Below, in pieces: positions 56,136-64,000 of a DNA stretch of 64,000 nucleotides. The position numbers and the translations under genes were made by a program. Position 1 is the stretch's first letter. Every line of letters begins with the position of its first letter. The notes under the pieces are model-generated. The model ran no database searches and was not told where the DNA came from. It was given only the letters and a program-made list of their open reading frames with translations. The stretch is from Gordonia tangerina. GTDB taxonomy: Bacteria; Actinomycetota; Actinomycetes; Mycobacteriales; Mycobacteriaceae. The stretch spans positions 42,395-106,394 of the forward strand of contig NZ_JAKGCU010000018.1 in the NCBI RefSeq assembly GCF_021556435.1. The letters run 5' to 3'.

Positions 56136-57032
56136 TCAACCTGCTGCCAACGCTCGATAGTTGTCGCGGAGCTGATCGAGCTCGGATGACTTGATCGATT
56201 GGTACGCGTAGATCGTCTCGAGAACTTCCAGGTTCTTCTGCGCACAGGCCTCATCGGAGCTGTTCGCAATGTGTTCCTCGACTGCCTTGTGGTTCGTGAC
56301 GATGGCGTAACTGCCTGCGTCGAGTTCAGCGCCACCGTCGTGCACCAACTTGACATCAACGCCGACAACGTACGGGTAGTTGTAGAAGCTCTCGATCTCT
56401 GGGCCGATGGTCAATGACATTCTGTCCACAGCACCAGGTTTGACCTCAAACCTCACATCCTGTTGGTGCGGGCCGAGCGCAGCGCCAGGAGGTTGCGTGG
56501 GGATCTTGATCGAGTACTCGGCCGAGATGCCGGCAGGACCGGCCCCACTGCCAGTGCAGTCCGCCAGCGTTTCCAGATGTTTCACATCCGCGATGACAGC
56601 GGTGATGAGGGCAGGTCGGTCACCGTTGTTCTTCAATGTGATGTCTATTGGATTCGCACTGAATGGCGTCGACTCTCCTGCCACCTTCCGAATCCGATCG
56701 TAGGAAACCGCGGGAACGCTTTGCGGTCCAGCAACCGACGACATGGCGACCTCGAGATCAGCAGGTTTGGGCGCGGACGCCTGCCAGATCTGTACTGCCG
56801 AGAACGCCAGTCCCACGATTCCGATTATCGCGCCGAGCGTGGTCCACAAGGGATGATTCACGACTGTTGCGGTTGCACGCCGCATACCTTTCGGGGGCGG
56901 TCGTCGACCTGGCCAATGCCCGAAGTCCCAGTGATCTGGTGCCGGTCCCCACTGCGGGTCTGGCTCCCAGCCCGGTGGTGGAGTCCAGCCCGGAGGGGGC
57001 GTCGGCCAATTGGGTGGCGGGTTGAATGGCAT
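56136..57032 (-). CDS. Pro/Trp-rich N-terminus, single-pass membrane protein, copy B
   Basis: A 298-residue paralogue of the preceding gene with the same plan: NPPPNWPTPPPGW and EPDPQWGPAP at the N-terminus, a membrane helix (LWTTLGAIIGIVGLAFSAVQ), and an extracellular domain with IDITLKNNGDRPALI and AEYSIKIP. ATG 57032 starts directly at the Pro-rich motif shared with copy A; the frame stays open to 57146 without coding character. The 105-bp gap to copy A suggests separate or loosely coupled expression. Function unknown. Confidence 0.75.
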   Translation of the reverse strand: MPFNPPPNWPTPPPGWTPPPGWEPDPQWGPAPDHWDFGHWPGRRPPPKGMRRATATVVNHPLWTTLGAIIGIVGLAFSAVQIWQASAPKPADLEVAMSSVAGPQSVPAVSYDRIRKVAGESTPFSANPIDITLKNNGDRPALITAVIADVKHLETLADCTGSGAGPAGISAEYSIKIPTQPPGAALGPHQQDVRFEVKPGAVDRMSLTIGPEIESFYNYPYVVGVDVKLVHDGGAELDAGSYAIVTNHKAVEEHIANSSDEACAQKNLEVLETIYAYQSIKSSELDQLRDNYRALAAG

Positions 57033-57349
57033 GGGATTCCTTGAACACGGCGTCAACGAGAGATCTATTGTCGCACAACCAACGTGCCGATGCCGCCGAA
57101 CGTAGACGTCGCGGAGTCTCGACGAGCACGCGCCACAAACGTGCAATGTTCACACATTCGGGGGATGGCGCGCACGCATCGCTGCCGGTAGAGGCATGGT
57201 TCTGCTGGACGGGACAACTTGGCACGAAGCGAAACCGCCGGCGACGGCAATGCAGACAGTTCATTCCTTTTGATAAAACACTCCGAGTCGAATTGCGACC
57301 GATGAACTTCGAATCAACTCCGCGAATTCACTACCTCGGGCCTCCAGTC
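57033..57349. other. Gap between minus-strand membrane protein and VWA lipoprotein genes
   Basis: 317 bp with no convincing gene, repeat or terminator. It should contain the promoter of the Pro-rich membrane protein gene. Confidence 0.5.
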
Positions 57350-58957
57350 TCACCCAATGTACTGAGATCCGTTCCACCGCAGGGTCTTCTCGGAGATGGC
57401 CCCGTCCGCGCAGGAAGGCTCGCAGTCGTTTCCGTACTGTGTGATGGTGTAGCGGCCGTCGCTGCCGGGGCCTTCGAGTTCGGCGTAGTAGAAGGCATTG
57501 GTTGTGCTCTGGTATTCGCCGCTCTGGTCCCAGCCGATGTCCGCAAAGCCGTCCTCGTCCGGGACGAGTACCACTACGCCGTTGTACCGCCCCGGGTTGT
57601 AGGTGATGAACACGTTGTTTGTGGAATCTGTTATGGGGTCGGCGAAGTCGAGAGCATCTTTGTAAACCCCGACTTTCTGTACCAGCAACTCCGCCCCGTC
57701 TCCGTCGACGGCTGCAATGCACCCTGTACCCATACCGGATGGACGAGCAAGCCCGACGACCACCTGCCCGAGTTTCGGATGAGTGACGGTGCGTTGCTCA
57801 GCAACGTTGCCGCATAGTGCGGACAAGCCTGTCTGTACGGCAGCCGGGTCAGGGCTCGCGCTGATCGAACTCGGCTCGGGTAAGCATTTGCACAACACAA
57901 TTGACTGCACCGTGCCGGCTGCCGGGTCACTGTCGTAGGTCACCATGAATGCACTCTGGATGCTTCGGTCGGCAACGAAGTAGGCGCGGTGTTGTGCGGT
58001 ATCAACCGAAACCGGCTCGCCGTATAGTTCCACCACGCGCGACATCGGAGCGCCTGGGACAACACCGTCGATGGTCGCCACGGCTGCCGTCGGCTCGATC
58101 TTGATCAGTTCGCCGTCAGCGAAGTGCCATCGGCAATCGCGCCATTCGATGACCACCGACTCGCCGGGGTCGGGGCCCGACGGGAAACTCGGGTTCGCGG
58201 CGCGGATATCGTCCAGGCTGTCGCCCAGCGACAACCCGTACAAGCCATCGGGAGTCAACGCCGAGGCAGCCGAGTTCGGCTCCTGTACCGCTTTGAGTCG
58301 CGGGATGAGCTGAGCCGTGTTGTCTGCCGTGACGAACTCGCCGTTGCCGGCATCAGCGATGCACTTCAACTGCTCAGAAGCGGTTTTGAATCCGACCGCG
58401 CTGATGGTGATCTCCGGGTTCTGTTCACGGATCTGCGCTGCGGTCGCACATGGATCCGGTTGGCAGGTTGCCTCACCGTCGGATACGAGAATGATCGACC
58501 CCCGCTTGTCTTTCAACGGTTCGGCCGCGGCTAACAGCGCCGACCCCACCGGGGACCAACCCTGCGCCCTCACACCACCCACCATCGTGCTCATCTGCTG
58601 ACGGTCGACCGGCGCCAGCTGCGCGACGGTGACCACGTCCGTGCAGCCAACTGTCGGGCCTTTCGTCGAAGGCACTGTGCTCCCGAACGCGGTGACACCG
58701 ACTTCGGTCTCCGGCGGAACAGAGGCCACCAGCGCCTGCACCGCCTGTTTGGCGGCATCCAGTCGAGGTCCAGGCGCATCATCGGTGTTCATCGACTCCG
58801 AGGCGTCGAGAACGATCATCGTGGGTATTGCCGGTGCAACCTGGGGTGATGACGATGGCGCCGCCGTCGGAGCCCCGTCGGCCGCACACGCCACGAGGAG
58901 GTGAAACGTGACCAAGACTGTCAGCACGGCACCGAGGCCTTGCGCCCTCCGACTCAT
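57350..58957 (-). CDS. Von Willebrand factor A domain lipoprotein
   Basis: A 535-residue exported lipoprotein. The signal MSRRAQGLGAVLTVL ... HLLVAC ends in a lipobox. The VWA domain (about residues 45-225) has the metal-site motif TMIVLDASESMN (DxSxS) with a later Thr/Asp (ILVSDGEATCQ). After it come two extracellular regions: one with LYGLSLGDSLDDIRAANP, resembling the repeats of surface proteins that gauge small-molecule ligands, and a C-terminal region with paired Cys. ATG 58957 is preferred to the upstream TTG at 58981 because it yields a standard lipoprotein signal. Ligand and partner are unknown. Confidence 0.8.
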   Translation of the reverse strand: MSRRAQGLGAVLTVLVTFHLLVACAADGAPTAAPSSSPQVAPAIPTMIVLDASESMNTDDAPGPRLDAAKQAVQALVASVPPETEVGVTAFGSTVPSTKGPTVGCTDVVTVAQLAPVDRQQMSTMVGGVRAQGWSPVGSALLAAAEPLKDKRGSIILVSDGEATCQPDPCATAAQIREQNPEITISAVGFKTASEQLKCIADAGNGEFVTADNTAQLIPRLKAVQEPNSAASALTPDGLYGLSLGDSLDDIRAANPSFPSGPDPGESVVIEWRDCRWHFADGELIKIEPTAAVATIDGVVPGAPMSRVVELYGEPVSVDTAQHRAYFVADRSIQSAFMVTYDSDPAAGTVQSIVLCKCLPEPSSISASPDPAAVQTGLSALCGNVAEQRTVTHPKLGQVVVGLARPSGMGTGCIAAVDGDGAELLVQKVGVYKDALDFADPITDSTNNVFITYNPGRYNGVVVLVPDEDGFADIGWDQSGEYQSTTNAFYYAELEGPGSDGRYTITQYGNDCEPSCADGAISEKTLRWNGSQYIG

Positions 58958-59201
58958 GAGAAAAGAGATTATCTCGCCCAAAACGGATATGTCCGTAGTC
59001 CATTTGTACGATTCGGCCCGGCGTAGCGGGGTTTACAGGAGCCGACGCTATGGATAGATCACGTGCCGCGGGCGACCCGCAGGTGCCACACAGCGCGCAC
59101 GACTCGCTCGCTCATCACACGGGCCAACGCTGGGAATGAACCCACCGGACCTGCTCGTTGCGCGAATGGTCAACACATCGCCGAACAAATGAGGTGCAAT
59201 C

Positions 59202-59861
59202 GTGCAGATCGGGATCATCGGTGCAGGATTCATCGGCGGAACGCTGACGCGTCGTCTCACAGCCCTGGGCCACCAGGTACGGGTGGCGAACTCGCGGCAT
59301 CCGGAGACGCTGACCGAGTTGGCCGCTGAGACCGGCGCCACCGCGGTGTGGGCGGCCGACGCTGCCCAGGACGCCGACCTGGTGATCGTCAGCATCCCGC
59401 AGAAGAACACCCCCGACCTCGCGCCGGGAATCCTCAACGCCCGCAAGGAGAACGCGCCGGTCATCGAGACCAACAACTACTACCCGCAGCAACGCGACGG
59501 CAAGATCGAGGCGATCGAGAACGGCACACCCGAAAGCGTCTGGGTGTCGCAACTGCTCGGCGTACCGGTCTACAAGGTATTCAACGGCATCTACTGGAAG
59601 CACCTGCTCAACAGGGGCGTGCCTGCGGGAGCGGCCGGGCGGATCGCACTACCGATCGCCGGCGACGACCCGACCGGCAAAGAGATCGTGTCTCGCATCG
59701 TCGACGAACTCGGCTTCGACCCGGTCGACGCCGGCCTCCTCTCCGAGTCGTAGCGCCACCAACCGGGAACCCCGGTGTACGGCAAGGATTATGACGTCGA
59801 GAAAACACTGAAAGCGCTCGCCGAGGCATCGCCGGAGCGTTCCGCGGAGTGGCGGGCCTGA
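59202..59861 (+). pseudogene. NADP-binding F420-reductase-like protein with in-frame amber codon
   Basis: The first 183 codons encode a Rossmann protein: MQIGIIGAGFIGGTLTRRL, RVANSRHPETL (NADP-type Arg), DLVIVSIPQKN and VYKVFNGIYWKHLLNRG, as in the NADPH-dependent F420 reductase / YrpG-like family. At 59751 TAG replaces what in relatives is usually Trp in a SWRxQPGTPVYG stretch. The same frame then continues with RHQPGTPVYGKDYDVEKTLK and ALAEASPERSAEWRA to TGA at 59859. So a single TGG-to-TAG change removes the last 35 residues. Truncated, weakly functional, or read through: not decidable here. Confidence 0.8.
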
Positions 59862-59939
59862 CGGAGCCGACGAGACCCCGACAAGGACGATCGGCTCAGG
59901 ATGTAATTATGCCCGGCGGGGCCTGTAGCCACGTCAGCG

Positions 59940-60473
59940 TCACGGCAATAGCGAGTCGAGACTCCCCCAACCCGAGCCGCCCGGCTCTTCCGGTTCCGGC
60001 GTGGAAATGCCGTTCACCGTAAACGCCTTGTAGTACTGGGTGTCGTCACCGTCGTAACCACCGGAACTGTTGTAGGGGGTGCACTCTGCTAGGACAACAT
60101 AAGATCCCGGCTCCAAGGTGATCGTCTGTGTGCGGGTGCCAAACCACTGGGGATACTCGTTGAAGACTGGGCGAAAGCGTGGCGTGTCAGCAAGTGCGGG
60201 GTCGATCGCGATCAACTCTCCGGCGGTAGTGACCGACCATGCCGGCGGCCCGACCGCGTCGTTGGGGGTTCCGGGGAGGACGAGAGACGCATTGCAGCTG
60301 TTCAGAGTCTTGGGTGTGGCAGTGATCGTAGCCGAATTTGAAGTCGTGGTCACCGAGATGAAGTCGGCGTCGCTCCCAGGCACGGGAGCGGCTGAAGCAG
60401 CGCCAGTACCGAAGAAGCTGATTGCCGAGACTGCGCCGATCACGGTGGTACCGAGACGCATGAGTATCGCCAT
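59940..60473 (-). CDS. Small secreted protein
   Basis: A 177-residue protein with a signal peptide (TVIGAVSAISFFGTGAASA, cleaved before APVPG). The mature part is beta-rich with one Cys pair (LNSCNAS and LAECTPYN), consistent with a disulfide-linked secreted domain, and ends in an acidic/Gly tail (EPEEPGGSGWGSLDSLLP). ATG 60473 or ATG 60461 could be the start; GGAG is present upstream of the first. No family is recognised. Confidence 0.65.
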   Translation of the reverse strand: MAILMRLGTTVIGAVSAISFFGTGAASAAPVPGSDADFISVTTTSNSATITATPKTLNSCNASLVLPGTPNDAVGPPAWSVTTAGELIAIDPALADTPRFRPVFNEYPQWFGTRTQTITLEPGSYVVLAECTPYNSSGGYDGDDTQYYKAFTVNGISTPEPEEPGGSGWGSLDSLLP

Positions 60474-60707
60474 AGAGACTCCTTTGCGAAGAAGAATCGT
60501 GTGATGCGAGCGTGCAGAAATCTATCGCAAGCCAGACGATTACTGCTGCGCGACAAAATGATTTAGCACAAAGATGCGACATCCACGATGGACTGAAATA
60601 CCCAGGACCCAGCTCGTCCTCATCGACACCATCAGTGGTGATGGTTCCAGGGTGGTAGGCGTATGGGCCCTCTGCCACCGGGTACGTTCCGATCTGCGTT
60701 AGCTGGC

Positions 60708-61826
60708 TCAATTCTGTTGTGGCGCTGGGTCAGTCGCGAGAACGGCACTCTCGTCTTCATTGGACATCGACGAGCGCCCGGCTCCGTCGGGAAGAAGCTC
60801 GACGCGTGTCACGTCTTGGGAATCATCCACGACGATCGTGCCGAACAGTGGGCGCCCTGGCGGGAGGATGCGGATAACGATCGAGCCGCGTGCCGTGGCA
60901 TTCACCACAGCCACTATTTGTCCCAGCACAGACGTACGTGCAGGTGGGTCGACGTCGTCGAGTCCATGCTCGTCAACCATGACCACTTCGACACCGCGCC
61001 CACGTGCAGCCGACACAGCCGCAGAGACCTGCGGCGTCCCGGCCAGCAACGGCGCCCGCAATGTATCGCGGATCTGCGCCTCCACGGTGCGGCACTGTTC
61101 CCGCTCGGCGAGCGTCAGCCGCGAGTCGCCAGCGATCCGCTGCAGCAGTGGCGTCACTTCCGTACCCAATTCGCGTAGCCGCTGATCACGTTCTGCCACC
61201 GCGGCCACGGCTGCCGCACGGGCAGCGTTCTGCTCCACAGCACGTCGGCGGAGCTCGTAGATGTTGGCCGCGGCAGGCCGAATGGTCGCTGCAAAGAATG
61301 TCGCCATTAACAAGGGACCCAGATTCACCGCACTCGTGCCGAGACCTTCCATCGGTCCGCGATCCGTTGTCACTGTCCATAGGACCGCCGACGCCATGAG
61401 ACCCGCCATTGTCAGCCATGCCGTACCCACTCGCCCACGCACGCATAGCCAGGTGCTCAACGTCGTCACTCCGCCGAACATCCAGAGTTGATCCGGCGAG
61501 CTGTTCGGTACGGGTAGCGCGTGAAAACAGGCGTAGGTGGCCGCTGTCGCTGCAATGGCCACTGCCAACGCGAACGGCGCAGGCAACGGGTCCTGGCGCA
61601 CCGAGATTAGACCGACCGCCCACACAGTCAGGATCGCCAGCAACACCGCACCTGGCCACACCGCTGTCAGTTCTCCGGCGGAGGTCGTAAACAAAGCTAT
61701 CTCAGCTCCAAGGAAGAGCGCCGCGATCGCCCACGCCGCTCTCGTGTTCATACCCAGCAATGAGCGAACGTCACCCGTCTCTTCGTTCAACCGGAAGTCG
61801 AGCACGCTCACGACGGCGTCTCCCAT
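60708..61826 (-). CDS. Membrane sensor-like protein with degenerate kinase-like tail
   Basis: A 372-residue protein: six or so membrane helices (residues about 28-185), a helical linker rich in Ala/Arg (YELRRRAVEQNAARAAAVAA) and a C-terminal soluble part. The layout copies the histidine kinase immediately upstream, but no His box or ATP-binding N/G boxes are seen, so it would be inactive as a kinase. Its start overlaps the kinase stop by 19 nt, which implies co-translation and a physical partnership, for example as a hetero-oligomeric sensor subunit. That role is inference. Confidence 0.7.
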   Translation of the reverse strand: MGDAVVSVLDFRLNEETGDVRSLLGMNTRAAWAIAALFLGAEIALFTTSAGELTAVWPGAVLLAILTVWAVGLISVRQDPLPAPFALAVAIAATAATYACFHALPVPNSSPDQLWMFGGVTTLSTWLCVRGRVGTAWLTMAGLMASAVLWTVTTDRGPMEGLGTSAVNLGPLLMATFFAATIRPAAANIYELRRRAVEQNAARAAAVAAVAERDQRLRELGTEVTPLLQRIAGDSRLTLAEREQCRTVEAQIRDTLRAPLLAGTPQVSAAVSAARGRGVEVVMVDEHGLDDVDPPARTSVLGQIVAVVNATARGSIVIRILPPGRPLFGTIVVDDSQDVTRVELLPDGAGRSSMSNEDESAVLATDPAPQQN

Positions 61827-63007
61827 CTAATCTCTACGCGGGTACCTGCGTCCGCCGCTGACACCACCTCAGCCGATCCGCCAGGCAGGGACCGGACTCG
61901 GGCAAGGATGCTTACGGCAAGTCCGAGGCGATGGGGTGAGACACCTGCCAGGTCAAAACCACAGCCATCGTCAATCACCGTGGCCCTTATACCGTCGGCG
62001 GCGATGTGAAGCGTCACGGTGCGGTCGGCATCATCGCCTGCGTGAATGATGCTGTTACGCAGTGCCTCAGCAATGGCCGACTCCAGAACGTCGACCACTG
62101 CGACGGGAGCACTCAACAAGTCAGCGGTGTCGTCCAGAGTAGTGATGACATGCTGCGTAACGTCGACAGACAGCGCCGCAGCTCGCAGTCGTGCACGAAC
62201 CGCGTTCGCCGACAGCACGGAAACCTCCGCAGACGGTGAAGTCAGTTTGTGCATGGCGATTCTCGCCTGCCGACGGACCGACTCCGTGTTTCCCTGTCTC
62301 GCCGCGGCGAGAAGTGTCGACATGACCCAGTCGTGAGTCAAACCGTCAATATGGCTGCGCTGATTGCGTCGGGCCTCCGCTTCGGCAGCCGCGGCGGCAC
62401 CTGCGTATGCGGCGTCACGTGTTTCATCGAGAACTTTCCCGGTCCGCATCGCCATCAGTGCGGCACACGCGTAGGAAAGAACAAAGGCAAATGCGAACAA
62501 GGCGTCGGCAAAGAGATTCGCAGGATAGTCATCCGGTCGACCGAGCTTGCTCGCCAACTGCGCCGGGACTACCGCCGCCACCACCAAGGCCAAGGTCCAG
62601 CGAGCCGGCAGGGTGATGGCGGCAGCGAGCGCAGCCAAGCCAGGAATCACAGCGAACCAAGGATCCTTGTCAACGGACCCCCAATTCGATGCCGGAAACC
62701 AACTGAGCGCGACGACGACAAACGCGATCGCGCATGTGCGCGATGCAAGCCTCGCGAGCGCACGTCTGTGCGTGATAGCGGCAACCAGCAGGACCGCCGG
62801 CGGGATGAAGATTGCAGGGGGCGCGGCAAGGTCCCACCACGCTGCCACGCTGCCGAATTGATCACCGATCATCGGGCCCAGAATTGCCAAGTACGCGACA
62901 TAGCCGGCGCCGACGAAAATCGAAAACAGACGCTCGATCCGCACCGCCGCGCTCTGCTCCCGGGCAGGGGTCAGCGATTGCGCCGCCGTCGCGGAAACGG
63001 TAGCCAT
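61808..63007 (-). CDS. NarL-type sensor histidine kinase
   Basis: A 399-residue kinase. Six hydrophobic segments (about 28-190) precede a dimerisation helix with IDGLTHDWVMSTLLAA (phosphoacceptor His about 224) and an ATPase domain: EALRNSIIHAG (N box) and VIDDGCGFD (G1 box). No periplasmic sensor domain is evident, so signals may come through the membrane region. The gene overlaps the broken response-regulator gene by 37 nt upstream and the kinase-like membrane protein downstream, forming a three-gene set. Confidence 0.88.
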   Translation of the reverse strand: MATVSATAAQSLTPAREQSAAVRIERLFSIFVGAGYVAYLAILGPMIGDQFGSVAAWWDLAAPPAIFIPPAVLLVAAITHRRALARLASRTCAIAFVVVALSWFPASNWGSVDKDPWFAVIPGLAALAAAITLPARWTLALVVAAVVPAQLASKLGRPDDYPANLFADALFAFAFVLSYACAALMAMRTGKVLDETRDAAYAGAAAAAEAEARRNQRSHIDGLTHDWVMSTLLAAARQGNTESVRRQARIAMHKLTSPSAEVSVLSANAVRARLRAAALSVDVTQHVITTLDDTADLLSAPVAVVDVLESAIAEALRNSIIHAGDDADRTVTLHIAADGIRATVIDDGCGFDLAGVSPHRLGLAVSILARVRSLPGGSAEVVSAADAGTRVEIRWETPS

Positions 63008-63631
63008 CCGTCCTCCAATGCGCGTTGGTACAACTCGGTCTTGGTGGGAGCGGGACGACCTGAGGCGGCGTATTTTTGCCGAATACGAGACAGGTAGTCG
63101 TTCACCGTGTCAGGTGACAAGCCCGATAGGGATGCGACCCGTTGCGCGGATTCACCTGACGCATAGAGAGCGAGAACCTCGCGCTGCCGGGGACTCAACG
63201 CAACGTCAGCGAACTCGGCGTCGCCGTCGATGGCCATCGCCCAGTCCATCGTGCCGACGACGCCCCCCCTCGGCCGCTTGGCGCACCGCAGCGACCAACA
63301 CCGAGTCGTGTTCCGATTTGCGCACAACGCCCAAGACCCCCGCTTTGGCTGCTGTTCTCACCAGATATGGTTCCTCGCCCGACGTAAACACCAACACGTT
63401 GTCGATGCCGCCAGCGGCAAGGTCAGCGACGTTGGCAGCGGGTGATGAACCATCGGGCAATCGGAGGTCGAGGATCGCCAAGTCGAGATCTGTGGCCGCG
63501 ACCAACAGATCCGACACAGTGGGGGCTGCGGCGACCAACGCAAGCTCCGGATACGGAGCGAGCACGGCGCGGATCCCGGCCACCGTTACCGCGTGGTCTT
63601 CGACAACTCCTATCCGATGTGAATTGTTCAC
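62971..63631 (-). pseudogene. LuxR/NarL response regulator split by a frameshift in a G7 tract
   Basis: The first part (from 63631) is a receiver domain: VVEDHAVTV with the acidic pair, DLAILDLRLPDG with the phospho-Asp, FTSGEEP and KAGVLGVVRKSE. At the seven-G run (63273-63279 on the plus strand as C7) the frame breaks. Dropping one G joins it to the second part, which ends at 62971 and holds a LuxR helix-turn-helix: LSPRQREVLALYASGESAQR and LSPDTVNDYLSRIRQKY. The restored protein would be about 220 residues, normal for this family. Both halves keep good codon use, so the lesion is recent, an assembly error, or a phase-variable switch. Confidence 0.82.
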
Positions 63632-63800
63632 TAGCCTCCTTCGACACCGACGAAACGCGAAATCAGACTATGCGACAAAGTACCTGTTGACCTGTTTGTC
63701 GATAGCGACAAGACGGCCCGAGGATCTCGGATTTTCTCCGGCGCGCCTTTCGATTCGGGCGCCTCGGACCGAGCACGTCGCGATGATAGGGGGGAAGCAG

Positions 63801-64000
63801 TGTCAAGGGACATCGGTAAGTGCCCATAGGCGGACATGGAAACTGCCCGTAGGCGGTCATGAAGGGGTGCCCGGTGGCGGGACATGATTCTGCCCACTGG
63901 TCCGCCACCGGGGATGGTCAGTTGAGGGCGGTGACCCCCTTTCCGGCGAGTGCTTGGGCCAGGCGCACGGAGTCGCCGCTGGTCTGGCACAGGTGGGCAT
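63801..64000 (-). mobile_element. End of an insertion sequence (IS21-like), cut by window edge
   Basis: From TGTCAAGGGACATCGG at 63801, four related short repeats follow in about 90 bp: TGCCCATAGGCGGACATG, TGCCCGTAGGCGGTCATG, TGCCCGGTGGCGGGACATG and TGCCCACTGGTCCGCCA. Multiple terminal repeats of this kind are typical of IS21-type elements. They are followed by the stop codon of a minus-strand frame that continues past the window. The family assignment is inference. Confidence 0.65.
63918..64000 (-). CDS. C-terminal end of a probable transposition gene (partial)
   Basis: Only the last 26 codons are in the window, ending LAQALAGKGVTALN and stopping at 63918-63920. The position inside the repeat-bearing element end suggests a transposase or its ATP-binding helper. 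Too little is visible to choose. Confidence 0.5.
   Translation of the reverse strand, partial: AHLCQTSGDSVRLAQALAGKGVTALN

Noticed and set aside
57026..57817. 263-codon plus-strand frame
   Set aside because: It overlaps the VWA lipoprotein antisense and a gene-poor gap, with no family-like segment.

Overview
The window reads as chromosome of a high-GC, mycolic-acid-type actinomycete. I infer Gordonia or a near relative. The grounds are dense GC-rich coding, an F420-dependent (LLM-class) oxidoreductase, a pit / small membrane protein / DUF3349 / menE order matching the Rv0545c-Rv0542c order I remember from Mycobacterium tuberculosis, and a MoeY-type ThiF-nitroreductase fusion beside a GGDEF protein as near Rv1354c-Rv1355c. 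No tRNA, rRNA or CRISPR array was seen.

Layout. (1) 0-5.3 kb: GGDEF diguanylate cyclase, GNAT-like protein, divergent E1/ThiF-nitroreductase fusion with a 16-bp palindrome between them, and an LLM oxidoreductase. (2) 5.3-9.1 kb: a composite repeat, then pit, a small membrane protein, two DUF3349 genes and menE, which appears to start at CTG. (3) 9.1-18.3 kb: an accessory stretch with hemerythrin, zinc metallopeptidase, RelBE-like toxin-antitoxin, Ntn-type amide hydrolase, a phospholipase-D/Ski2-helicase fusion, an AbiEi/DUF559 protein and a decayed HigBA-like pair. Every gene or gene pair is separated from the next by one or two copies of one 37-nt hairpin (ten copies, always 12-nt arms and a 13-nt loop). 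(4) 18.3-48.8 kb, all on the minus strand: a surface-polysaccharide locus enclosing a giant NRPS. From upstream to downstream: initiating sugar phosphotransferase, UDP-glucose dehydrogenase, glycosyltransferase, flippase, two glycosyltransferases, Wzy-like polymerase, glycosyltransferase, acetyltransferase, CpsD/Wzc-like kinase, a truncated condensation-domain gene, a roughly 4,800-residue NRPS, a low-molecular-weight tyrosine phosphatase and a DUF4012 protein. Most junctions overlap by a few bases, so co-translation is likely. The 36.5-48 kb part is visibly less GC-rich than its surroundings. (5) 49.9-60.5 kb: secreted, lipoprotein and membrane genes (GH26-like lipoprotein, secretory lipase with a divergent TetR regulator and a 16-bp palindrome, two Pro-rich paralogues, a VWA lipoprotein). 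(6) 60.7-63.6 kb: a membrane protein, a histidine kinase and a frameshifted LuxR-type response regulator. The window ends inside an insertion sequence.

How it fits together. The initiating transferase, glycosyltransferases, flippase and Wzy-like protein would build and polymerise an uronic-acid-containing repeat unit, with the kinase and phosphatase controlling chain length and export. The NRPS lies between the kinase and the phosphatase and overlaps the phosphatase gene by 4 nt. A peptide made together with, or attached to, the polysaccharide is therefore a reasonable hypothesis.

Most unusual signals: the gene-separating hairpin family, including a toxin-antitoxin pair bracketed by two identical 49-bp repeats; REP-like palindromes inserted in frame in the NRPS, with a 30-bp tandem array inside an adenylation domain; an NRPS embedded in a capsule-type operon; and several single-base reading-frame lesions, which may be biology or assembly error.
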